Shown here: in pieces, positions 9,101 to 17,500 of the stretch
Numbering within the stretch: the stretch's first letter is position 1
Layout of the letters: each line of letters opens with the position of its first letter
Assembly (NCBI RefSeq): GCF_023276405.1
Contig: NZ_JALRMO010000001.1
Location: 6,721,501 to 6,785,500, forward strand
Length of the DNA: 64,000 bases
Reading direction: 5' to 3'
Source of the DNA: Paenibacillus hamazuiensis
Lineage (GTDB): Bacteria; Bacillota; Bacilli; Paenibacillales; NBRC-103111
Made by a program: the position numbers and the translations under genes
The notes under the pieces: generated by a model
The model's database searches: none
Told to the model about the DNA's origin: nothing
The model's input: only the letters and a program-made list of their open reading frames with translations

Positions 9101-12100
9101 GTGGTTGTAGTTTTGAGCAATACATTCGTATCCGCGTCGTACAGCTCAACTGTTACGCCCGGTATGCCCGGCTCTCCCGCGTCTTGTATGCCGTTTGCAT
9201 TCAAATCATCCCAGACCAGGTTTCCAATGGACCCATCAGTAGGAAGATAAATTCCAGCATCAATCGTTCTGTTATCATCTCCGGGAAGCAGTGCAATGCT
9301 GTCGGTGCGGCCTGTTATGCGGTCCGCATCCGAATCTTTTGCCGCGTCCGTTCCCTCATTCCTTGAGGTAAACACATAGTCGCTAGGTAACGTAAAGTCG
9401 ACCACATAAGAACCCGGCTCCAAGTTATCAAAGAGGTAATTGCCATTACCATCCGTAACCGTCGTTGCGATAGAGGCCATTAAGTCATTTGAGCGATACA
9501 GACTAACTGTAACATTCGCTGCCCCGACCTCACCCGAATCCTGAATGCCGTTTTCGTTGCTGTCTATAAACACCTTGTCTCCGAGCTTAGCCAGTTTATA
9601 GAAACCGGCGTCCACCGTTAGGTCGTTAACAGTTGAAGTTAGCGTCAGGGTATGGCTAAACCCGGTTGACTTGTCTCTGTCCGAATCCAGACTGTCATCG
9701 CTTCCCGCATTTGCAAGACTTTCTGCGAACCCGGCCGGCTTAAGGAACTTCACCTTGTAGTTGCCGGTGAGAGAAAGATTGGAGAACAGGTAGTGTCCCG
9801 AGGCATCCGTGGTCGTAGTGTTGAGCAGAGCGTTAGTATCCGCATTGTACAGCTCAACCGTCACGCCCGATATCCCCGGCTCTCCCGCATCCTGCAAGCC
9901 GTCTGTATTCAAATCATTCCAAACCAAGTCTCCAATAGTACCGTTTGTTGGAACGTAGAGGCCGGCATCCACAGTCTGTATATCGTCTCTGGAAACCAAC
10001 GTGATAACATCTGTTTTACCTGTAGTCGGATCTGCGTCCGAATCGGAAGCGTCAGATCCGCCTTGATCCTTGGAGGTTATAACGTATCCCGGCAGTTTGC
10101 CGAATTTTACGAAATAATTGTCCGGATCCAGACCAGTAAACTGGTATAAACCAGAACTGTCTGTTACCGCTGTGGCTACCGGAGTACCCGGCGAAGAAGC
10201 TCGATACAATTCGACGGTTACACCCGGAATCCCCGCTTCTCCAATATCTTGAATGCCGTTTTTATTGGCATCAAGAAATACCTTATCCCCGAGTTTGGCC
10301 GGCCCATACACGCCCGCATCAAAGGTATAGTCTCGTCCGCCGTCGTTCAGCGTAATATTGTCAACCCATGCCTCGGCTGCAGTCCTATCCCCAAAAACAG
10401 GATCACTGTCCTTCGAAGCATCTCCTCCGAGTTTGGCCGGAGAGAAGTAAGTGTAGCTTCCCGGACGAATAAATTTTATTGCATAATTCCCAGGAAAGAG
10501 TCTGGTAAATTTATAAATACCGCTGCTGTCGGTCGTCGTGGTTTTTACAGGAGTAGTAAGATTTGCTGCATTATACAGATTAACCGTTACCCCTGCTATT
10601 CCCGGCTCCCCTACATCCTGAACGCCGTTAGCGTTCCGGTCGTGCCAGACACGGTCGCCAATTTCACCGAGGTAAAATCCGGCATCCACCGTATTATCGA
10701 TTTGACCCGAATTTAATGCCACAGTGTGGCTAAATTCCGTTGCTTCATCCCGGTCGGAATCGAGGCTATCGCTCCCTTGATCCTTGAGAGTCGATTTATA
10801 CCCGTCAGGCCTGATGAACTTAACACGATAATTACCAGGATCCAAATTAGCAAAGCTGTACTTGCCGCTGCTGTCAGTCGTCATGTAAGTGATACGAGTT
10901 ACCGTATCGGAGTCCTTATACAATTCGACCGTTACGTCCTTGATGCCAGGTTCTCCCGCATCCTGAACGCCGTTAGCGTTCGTGTCCTCCCAAACCAAGT
11001 CACCGATAGACCCTTTGGTGTAAATACCTGCATCCAAAGTCATATCGGTTTCCTCGTATCCAAGAGTTTTACTGACCCGGTATGTTCCGGCAGTCGCGTC
11101 ATGTACAATAAAATCACTGTCTAAGCCATCATCGCCAACGGCATCTTTAGGCGACAGGTAATATCCGGCCGGCATGACGAATTCCACCGTATAATCGTCC
11201 TCAGAAAGGTTAGGAAATTCATAATAACCTGCCTTTCCGGTGGAATGCTCATTACCGGTTCTGGTATAAGCGATCGGTTTTGTAAGATCCGAGTTCTTAT
11301 ACAGATTCACCAAAATACCATTAATGCCATTTTCCCCCGGCTCCTGAATGCCGTTTGCATTCGTATCCACCCAGATAAAGTCGCCTATATTTCCGGTACC
11401 TGCTGGATCGGGGTCTTGGACTTGGAAGCCCACCCTGATAGGTTCCGAAGGCAAAAATGCCTGAGGGCCGCCTTCATCGGGATAAGTGGCGGCATAACCA
11501 AACGAGTTCCAGGCTACCTTGTTTCTCGGTGCATTGACCGGCGCCCTCATATCCCATTCCAGGGTAACCGACTGTCCCTGATTAAGGGTGATGCTGCCGA
11601 AATCAAATTTTAACGCGGTCACAGTCGTAATATCAGCCGGAGGCGTCAGACTCCAACCCGTATTATTCGGCGGGGCTAGCGGATCGTCCAAATCACTGAG
11701 ATTCGGGTTTGCGCTCGTCGAATAATATACTGTGATTCTGGAATCAAGAGGATCCCCCTTAGGTCCGGTAACTTTATTGACCAGATAAGGTCTCCAATCG
11801 GAACCACGAGGGTCAGTATCAACAACACCTGTATCTCCGATACGTGGCAGCTTGTCTATAATAACAATATTGGAGATAGGACCGTTGGAATCCGTGTTGC
11901 TTACGACCAATTGATACATCGCTTTTCCGCCGGGCAGAGTCATCCCGCTAGCGGGATACTTGGAAAAGTCGGAGTCAAGTTCCCCTTTAACCCACTTTAC
12001 GGATTCCAGGGAGCCTGTGAATTTGACATAAACGTTGGCCGAATCCGTTACAAAGCTTGTTGTATTCGTGTCATCGTCCCAACCGCCATCAGGATCCGAG

Positions 12101-14001
12101 ATGTCGTTGACTATTTTACCGCTATCATATTTGTAATCGTTCGTCACGGCTGACGTTGCATACATCTTATTGCCGAAGTTGCCGTTAGCGGTTTTATTTT
12201 TTACCTTACCGCTGACGATAACATCAATGTAATCGCCCGGTTTAAGAACAGCCCCCGTGAATTTCCAGCTGTACACCGAATACGTCACTGAATTTACAAT
12301 TTCGTTATGATTGCTGAAAACCGGTGCACCGCTCGGCGTGCTGGCGTGAGATTGATCAACTGCATCGACCGTAAAGTTTTCCAATTCATTTGGGAAGAAG
12401 TCCAGAATAACCGGCGAGTTCAAATCTCCTGTTGCAAACCGATAGTTCTCTACCCGCAGATTATACTTGACCGTGTCTCCCTCTCTCACCGATGCGCTGC
12501 TTGTGACCGATTTTTTGGCAACGATCCAGGGACGAGGGACTACAACCTTTACGTTTACGGTATCGCTGCTTGCGCCAACACCATCAGCGGTGAGTGTAGC
12601 GGTGTTATTGAAATTAGTGCCATCCGTTACAGTCCCTCCGCCATGAGCCGTACTAAGCAGCGTACCCTTCACCTGGATGTCGGCGGCTATTCGGAATCCG
12701 CTCGGCACCGTTCCGTAATCCCAGCGGACATTGGACACATACTCCGAACCGCCAAGCGACAGGCCCGAAACGTTCAAAACTTTGCTGCTGCCGCTATCGA
12801 GATTAACGCCTCCGGGCCAAGGAATCCAAGTGCTGGTATCACCGTTTTTCTGATAATATACACTAACGGTAACGCCCATGTTATTGCTGTAGGATCCGGT
12901 TGAAATCTGAGTCAGATCAATCTGATTGGGTATGGCATCCTCGACCCTGAAATTATCCAAAGGTACGTTGCCGCTGTTCCCGAATCCATTGATCTTATAC
13001 TCGACCGTCTGCCCAAGGGAGTACTCATCGCCAGGTTGCCTTGAATCCTTGTTAATTCCATAAACCCCTCGGGTTGGAATCGCGAACCCATGAGTAACTG
13101 TCGCCGTATTCGTCTTAAGATCAGACCCGCTCAGGCTTTTGCCGACGGCATAGACCGAATTCGTGACCGAGTCGTCTACGTGAAAGGTACTGCTTGGATA
13201 ACTCAGCACCACATCGTAGGTGACCTCCTGCCCGACCTTTAAATCAGGAAGCGTCCAAGATACACTGCCGCCATAGACATTACCGTACACGGAACTGTAA
13301 ACGCCGCCCCCAGTGGCCGAAACAAACGTGGAACCGTCGGGAAGCGTGTCCACAACCTGGACGTTCTGGATATTGGAGCCGCCCAGTGCACTGTTTCCAT
13401 TCAGCTTGATCCGATAGGTTACATTGCTGTCCAAAACCGGATCCACCGTTGGATTAATTTTGGTTTTGGATATCGACCAGTTGGGACTGTCCACCGTCGC
13501 CGTAACCACCGGTGCGGTTGCAGAAACCAAGGTACTATTATCGGCTTTGGCTGTTGCCGTATTTTGGGCGGTATCGCCTTGCTGCGTTACCCCTTCCTTG
13601 AATTTGGCTTTGACTTTGACTACACCGGTTTTACCTGCACCTAAAGGCGAAACCATAATAAAACTCACGGTACCGGAAACCGACGTATCGACACTTGCAA
13701 CATCAGCCGAGGTTTCGACTCCTACGTAATCCAATGTACTTGGCAAAACATCCGTGATCACCATATTCACGGCATTTTCTGTAGTGCTTGGATTAGCGTA
13801 TTTAATCGTGTACGTTATCGTGTCCCCCGGTCTTGCCGTCGTTTTGTCCACCGTTTTACTAAGGGATAGGGTAACATCGGCTAAAGCAACAAAGTTGTAA
13901 TAAGGTAATATTGCCAGTGATAAAACCATAAGCAAGAAAATCACTCTTTTGGGAAATGCCAGAAGATGTGGTTTTCTTATCCACCCAAGTAATATTCCCA
14001 T
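6139..14001 (-). CDS. Giant sortase-anchored surface protein with DUF11 and 13 SdrD B-type repeats
   Basis: A 2620-residue secreted wall protein. Its order is: signal peptide (1-42), about five DUF11-type beta domains (44-865), 13 SdrD/Cna B-like domains (about 865-2408), Gly/Ser and Pro-Thr-Gly-rich wall-spanning region (about 2409-2490), and a cadherin-like domain with GKWVYTPKEGYIG. At the end come LPKTN (2568-2572), IPKTG (2583-2587), a hydrophobic helix and RWQQRKMK. From about the fourth copy the B domains alternate between two subtypes, GDKVF..NGIQDP and GNLVWDDLNANG, with aspartate-rich calcium-site motifs such as DSLDSDRD. The last pairs are almost identical at DNA level. AAGGGAG precedes the ATG by 6 bases. 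Likely role: a long calcium-stiffened adhesin or stalk. Ligand unknown. Confidence 0.92.
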   Translation of the reverse strand: MGILLGWIRKPHLLAFPKRVIFLLMVLSLAILPYYNFVALADVTLSLSKTVDKTTARPGDTITYTIKYANPSTTENAVNMVITDVLPSTLDYVGVETSADVASVDTSVSGTVSFIMVSPLGAGKTGVVKVKAKFKEGVTQQGDTAQNTATAKADNSTLVSATAPVVTATVDSPNWSISKTKINPTVDPVLDSNVTYRIKLNGNSALGGSNIQNVQVVDTLPDGSTFVSATGGGVYSSVYGNVYGGSVSWTLPDLKVGQEVTYDVVLSYPSSTFHVDDSVTNSVYAVGKSLSGSDLKTNTATVTHGFAIPTRGVYGINKDSRQPGDEYSLGQTVEYKINGFGNSGNVPLDNFRVEDAIPNQIDLTQISTGSYSNNMGVTVSVYYQKNGDTSTWIPWPGGVNLDSGSSKVLNVSGLSLGGSEYVSNVRWDYGTVPSGFRIAADIQVKGTLLSTAHGGGTVTDGTNFNNTATLTADGVGASSDTVNVKVVVPRPWIVAKKSVTSSASVREGDTVKYNLRVENYRFATGDLNSPVILDFFPNELENFTVDAVDQSHASTPSGAPVFSNHNEIVNSVTYSVYSWKFTGAVLKPGDYIDVIVSGKVKNKTANGNFGNKMYATSAVTNDYKYDSGKIVNDISDPDGGWDDDTNTTSFVTDSANVYVKFTGSLESVKWVKGELDSDFSKYPASGMTLPGGKAMYQLVVSNTDSNGPISNIVIIDKLPRIGDTGVVDTDPRGSDWRPYLVNKVTGPKGDPLDSRITVYYSTSANPNLSDLDDPLAPPNNTGWSLTPPADITTVTALKFDFGSITLNQGQSVTLEWDMRAPVNAPRNKVAWNSFGYAATYPDEGGPQAFLPSEPIRVGFQVQDPDPAGTGNIGDFIWVDTNANGIQEPGENGINGILVNLYKNSDLTKPIAYTRTGNEHSTGKAGYYEFPNLSEDDYTVEFVMPAGYYLSPKDAVGDDGLDSDFIVHDATAGTYRVSKTLGYEETDMTLDAGIYTKGSIGDLVWEDTNANGVQDAGEPGIKDVTVELYKDSDTVTRITYMTTDSSGKYSFANLDPGNYRVKFIRPDGYKSTLKDQGSDSLDSDRDEATEFSHTVALNSGQIDNTVDAGFYLGEIGDRVWHDRNANGVQDVGEPGIAGVTVNLYNAANLTTPVKTTTTDSSGIYKFTRLFPGNYAIKFIRPGSYTYFSPAKLGGDASKDSDPVFGDRTAAEAWVDNITLNDGGRDYTFDAGVYGPAKLGDKVFLDANKNGIQDIGEAGIPGVTVELYRASSPGTPVATAVTDSSGLYQFTGLDPDNYFVKFGKLPGYVITSKDQGGSDASDSDADPTTGKTDVITLVSRDDIQTVDAGLYVPTNGTIGDLVWNDLNTDGLQDAGEPGISGVTVELYNADTNALLNTTTTDASGHYLFSNLSLTGNYKVKFLKPAGFAESLANAGSDDSLDSDRDKSTGFSHTLTLTSTVNDLTVDAGFYKLAKLGDKVFIDSNENGIQDSGEVGAANVTVSLYRSNDLMASIATTVTDGNGNYLFDNLEPGSYVVDFTLPSDYVFTSRNEGTDAAKDSDADRITGRTDSIALLPGDDNRTIDAGIYLPTDGSIGNLVWDDLNANGIQDAGEPGIPGVTVELYDADTNVLLKTTTTDAAGQYLFADLILPPNYKVKFIKPDGYEDSPANAGSDDSKDSDRDNTTEFSHSLSIKSSIHDLTVDAGFYKLATLGDKVFRDDSVNGIQDPTDPGVANVEVSLYRSDNLTVPVATMDTDGSGNYLFENLKPGSYVVKFTAVSGYKFTQKNIGTDEAVDSNADSNGVTDSIELKSGDNIRTVDAGIYELAKLGDKVFIDSNKNGIQDPDESGVANVTVKLYRSGAPAVLVATTVTDATGNYLFEDLDPGSYVVEFTAGNGYAFTSKNTGTDVSIDSDANEKGITDSIVLTAGAVNRTIDAGIYIPSNGSIGNLVWDDLNANGLQDVGEPGIPGVTVELYDADSSALLKTTTTDALGVYLFSDLPLSANYKVKFVKPDGYKESPTNTGSDDSLDSDRDSATGFSHILTLSSSVTDLTVDAGFYKLAKLGDKVFKDVAANGIQDPTDPGVPNVAVSLYRSDNLTAPVASTFTDGNGNYLFENLEPGSYVVRFAAVSGYNFTAKNSGTDAALDSNADSTGITDSIVLLSGDDNRTVDAGIYRPSNGSIGNLVWNDLNANGLQDAGEPGIPGVTVELYDADTNVLLKSTTTDALGLYLFPNLVLSANYKVKFIKPDGYKESPVNAGSDDSLDSDRDSSTGFSHIVILSSSVTDLTVDAGFYKLAKLGDKVFRDVAANGIQDPTDPGVANVTVFLHRSDNLTVPVATTVTDGNGSYLFENLEPGSYVVRFAAVSGYNFTAKNSGTDAALDSNADSTGITDSIVLLSGDDNRTVDAGIYVPNSGGGRSGGRSGGTPPAPTPEPTPGPTPGTTPGPTPGPTPGPTPGPTPAPTQGPAPEPTPDPAPAQTPGPNPEPAPEPLTAAPVVTNENTAVTGAVPDTGNKSASYSMQTEPQNGTVELSEDGKWVYTPKEGYIGTDSFVVEVKDFAGNVTYQEVQVNVLPKTNMNASKPAPSLIPKTGQQPYSELYLAGLALIFAGLSVFGVTRWQQRKMK
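6241..6300 (-). other. Tandem candidate sorting motifs LPKTN and IPKTG
   Basis: IPKTG is encoded at 6241-6255 and LPKTN at 6286-6300, 10 residues apart. Only IPKTG has the usual spacing to the hydrophobic segment and positive tail. LPKTN resembles the NPQTN-like signals of some class B sortases but lies further from the membrane segment. Confidence 0.6.
6570..6765 (-). repeat. Pro-Thr-Gly low-complexity repeat (wall-spanning region)
   Basis: The coding DNA repeats a 12-base unit giving PTPG or related tetrapeptides (PTPGPTPG, PAPTQGPAPEPT), preceded by GGGRSGGRSGG. It is typical of the extended stretch that crosses peptidoglycan in sortase substrates, and is prone to length change by slippage. 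Confidence 0.8.
6782..11400 (-). repeat. Array of 13 SdrD-B-type coding repeats, with about 706-bp higher-order units at the 3' end
   Basis: Thirteen units of about 118 residues each begin with a GD/GN-(V/I)-(W/F)-x-D motif and NGxQD. Blocks beginning near 6784 and 7490 are almost identical over several hundred bases, a period of about 706 bp corresponding to one pair of alternating subtypes. Similarity falls toward the 5' end, which suggests recent duplication at the wall-proximal end. Confidence 0.85.
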
Positions 14002-14352
14002 ACATTACTCCCTTAACTCTGTCGACATGAGCCGGCTATGTATTCTCTTTTCAAAGAACATGAACACATGCCAACCCGAATGCCTTCAAGCGCTCGCATT
14101 CTTTATTCTTCTTCGGCCGTGCGTCGTTCTGTACTTGGTTACATGCGGAAAAACAACTGTACAGTCAGATGTAGTGGCTGCTTATGTACTATCCAATTGA
14201 CTGATGGCCGCAAGCGCCATTACCGGCAGCGCGAAGCCTTAGATTGTTCGATCCGCTTGCCATCACCCCCAGGCAAAACATGACCTTTCACATTAAGCAG
14301 GTAGAGGATGCAGCGGATTTCCCGCAAAATCCGACATACTCTTCCTTCCCCA
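14002..14352 (-). other. Long (about 350 nt) 5' leader of the giant wall protein gene
   Basis: No convincing gene is present. If transcription starts about 7 bases after the predicted -10 at 14359-14364, the leader is about 350 nt. It can fold: TGATGGC with flanking AAGCG (minus strand, about 14257-14268) pairs with CGCTT and GGCCATCA (about 14202-14218), and a second GGATTT/AAATCC hairpin lies near 14313-14332. I looked for the conserved cyclic-di-GMP-I riboswitch core and did not find it. A 30-codon minus-strand ORF (MFCLGV...) lies inside, but it has no evident RBS. Confidence 0.5.
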
Positions 14353-14358
14353 CAGCCC

Positions 14359-14393
14359 ATTGTGACACGCCCCGCTGAACAAAATCTGAACAA
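14359..14393 (-). promoter_or_regulatory. SARP-type operator/promoter of the giant wall protein gene
   Basis: In the gene direction there are two TGTTCAG heptamers (14386-14392 and 14375-14381 on the plus strand as CTGAACA), exactly 11 bp apart. Ten bases then lead to a CACAAT -10-like hexamer (14359-14364). The same arrangement occurs at 19697-19730, 20249-20282 and 21636-21669. Confidence 0.7.
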
Positions 14394-14428
14394 GTATTTT
14401 TTGACAATTGAGATCGATCGTTTGCAGC

Positions 14429-14478
14429 TAAAAAAATAGCCGGTTCCCTCACTATAGATGAGAGGACCGGCCTTTTAG
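14429..14478 (-). terminator. Terminator of the SLH protein gene
   Basis: On the minus strand GGCCGGTCCTCTC pairs with GAGGGAACCGGCT and is followed by ATTTTTTTAG. It lies about 50 bases after the SLH gene stop. Confidence 0.8.
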
Positions 14479-14523
14479 AAAGATTTTACCCGTATGAAAA
14501 TTGTCTATACCTCTTAGCTCCGT

Positions 14524-17500
14524 TTACTTTACGTCGTCTTCGATATTTCTCTTCCAAGTTTCGCTTCCATCCTGGTTGCGGACAGCTTCATGCGAGAAGG
14601 TCGCTTCCTGGACATCGCCGAAGCCCCAGTGGCTTTCCGGCACATCCGGGAACAGCGCGCTTGCTCCTTTCAACGGACCGCGATACAGCATCCGATTGAT
14701 CATCGTGACCGCTTCGACTCTGCGAATTTTATCCTGAGGCTTGAACGTTCCGTCCTCGTAACCGGCGAGGAACTTGTTCCGGTAAAGCGATTCGATCGCA
14801 TCGCCCGCCCAATGATCTTCGACGTCCGTGAAATGCGTGGTTCCGGTTGCGCTGATATTCAGCTTCAGGAAGCGAGCCATAACGGAAGCAAGCTCTCCTC
14901 TGGTGACAGGCTCTTCCGGACGGAAGCTTCCGTCTTCGAAGCCGCTGAAGTACCCATGTTTCGTAGCAATCTTAATATAGTTTGCCGCCCAATGGTCTTC
15001 GCGAACATCCTTGTAAGACAATGTGTCGTTGACTTTACCGTTCTCTGTCAAGCGGGCCACAATGGCAGCTAGCTCGGCCCGCGTCAGCGAGTTGTTCGGC
15101 TTGAACTCCTTGTCGGGATATCCGAGAATGTAACGTTGATGTTTCAGATCTCCGAAACGGTCGGAGAACACCTTCACCTTCACTGCCGAGTCGACTTTGA
15201 CAGGTGTGGAAGCATTGCCATTCAACGTAAATTGCGCCGGGAATTCAAACTCCGTATCTGCAGCTGTCAATTGAGGCCATTTCACTTCGATTTTGAAGCT
15301 GCCTCCTTGGCCGGCTCCCAAGTTGGTCACTTTCCACGTAACCGTCTTGCCGTTTACGGTTCCGCCGTTGGCATTAACCAGCTCCGCTCCTTCAGGAATG
15401 GTAACGGAAACTTCTCCTTCGCTCAGCGTGGAACCGGATTGATTTTTATAATCCAGCGTGATGGTCGATACGTCGCCTTCCTTCACCAGGTTTTTGTCCA
15501 CGGTAAGGTTCAGTGTTACATCCGGACCGGTCGGTACGGAAGCTCCGCCTCCGCCTCCGCCGGAACTGCGAGTCTTTTTGTCACGAGTCAGTTCAAAATC
15601 ACGTTTGACAATTTCTTTCTCAACGCTGATGGTATCGCTGATCTTCGTATCATAACCCGCTTTTTTTATGACCAGGTAATAATCGGTCTCAGGGTATACC
15701 ATGAACGCGTAAAAACCTGTAGCGTCGCTTAATTGATCCGGGCTTTTGTTATCGTTTGGCGCAAATCCCTCGATCGCCGGCAATACGACAGGGCTGTTCG
15801 TCGGTTTGCCGTTATCAATGTTTCTTTGCGTATTCGCATAGTACAGAGTTACCGTCGCACCTTCAATTGCAGCATGGGTGACAGCATCCGTGATTTTGCC
15901 GTACGGATCGACAAGTTCTTGTGAAATGTTCATTTCACCGTCCGCATTCACTTTTACCGTACTGCTTTTAACGATGATCTCTTTCCCCGGCTCAAGCTCA
16001 TAACGAATCTCCATAGTGTACGTGACATCTTTGCTCAAGCCGCTTGCGTTAAATACGCCTTGCCCCTCCAGCTCAAAGCCTTTCGGTCTGCCGTTTTCCG
16101 AAATGTAATTGCCTTCCGCATCCTTCAGGTACACTTTCATTTTCTTAACCATATTGGTATTGAATAGACTGGATGCTCCGTCCTGCTTTTTGAAAAGCAC
16201 CACGCCGGTTACGGTTTTCTCCGAATCGAATGTATCGCTTCCGGATCCGGACACGACTCCGACCTTGGCTTGCTGTTTATAAGTGACCGGTGTCTCCACG
16301 CCGCCGATGGTTACGTTTTGGGTAATTTCCAGATTGTACTCTTTATCCCCTTCAGGAACCGGGATCGAATAAGAACCGTCCGCTTTGGTAACGACCGTTG
16401 CATCAAAATCGACGCCTTGTTCGATTTTGCCGTCCCCGTTCAAGTCAAGAGTAGCTCGGACCGTCGCCCCAGCCACAGGCTCGTGGGTGCCGCCTTTCGT
16501 AATCACCCCGCTGATGGTTGGAGGCATAAACGTCATCATGATTTGCGATTGAGCCGTAACACCCTTCGCAACGTCAAGCACCGTCGCTTTAATCGGAATC
16601 TGCTGTTCGTCAATACCTTTGATCTTCGCCGATTTATAGGTGACAACCGCTCTGCCTTCACTGTCCGTCATCACACGATTCGAACCGACAAACGATCCTA
16701 CTCCATCCGGCGCACTGAATACGACTTCCGTATTAGCGATCGGTTTACCTTCGGTATCCGTAAGCAGCGCGGTCAATGTCGTCGTTGATTTGCCGTCGCC
16801 CACAATTTTCGCGGGATTTGCCGTCAACTGAAGAACGGATGGTGCCGGAACCTCGAAGTTATTGTCTGCCAGCCTGGAGTCTGGCTCCGCGGGCAACAAT
16901 GATTGATCCGCTGCTTTGGCTGTAAAGGTTACCTTGTATACGCCCGGATTCGTTCCTTCCGGAAGCTTATACGTGCTGAGCTCCCATTTCTTAAATCCGT
17001 CCGTCGCAAAAGTTGTCGGATTGGCCAAAATTAACGGAACCGTTACCCCATTCACGTTCGCTATCACTTCTGCTGCGTCCGTCTGGCTGAGCGCTGATAA
17101 TGGGAGCGGATACCCCGGCAATGTTTTCACATTCGTCGCATCGCCTTGATTTTTATTGCCTGCCCAGCCGTCGAGCAGTTTGTTCACTTTAATCTTGACT
17201 GTCGCGGGCTGGCTCTTCTGTCCGTCCGCATCCGTTACGGTATAGGTAAAGCTGTCTTCCCCTGTAAAGTTCGGGTTCGGAGTATAAATCCATTTATTGC
17301 CGTCCGGATTATTCTCTGTCGCTGGAACTAAAGTCCCTTTGGAAGGCTGGGAGTTGATCCCGTACACCATGCCGGTAACCGTCTCCGCGTCCACACCCTT
17401 CAGCTCGATAATCAGCGACTTGGTGCCTTCATCCATACTTACCGCCAAAGGACTGGCAGCCGGTACGCCGTTATATGCGATTTTCACCAACGCCGAAGCT

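Noticed and set aside
6782-11400. CRISPR-like regular repeats
   Set aside because: The repeats are about 350 bp, in frame, and encode B domains. There are no short repeat/spacer units or cas genes.
14195-14285. 30-codon minus-strand leader peptide (MFCLGV...)
   Set aside because: No ribosome binding site and no recognisable sequence. It is better explained as chance within the long leader.
14002-14352. Cyclic-di-GMP-I riboswitch in the leader of the giant gene
   Set aside because: It would fit the cyclic-di-GMP context, but the conserved core sequence of that class was not found on either strand.
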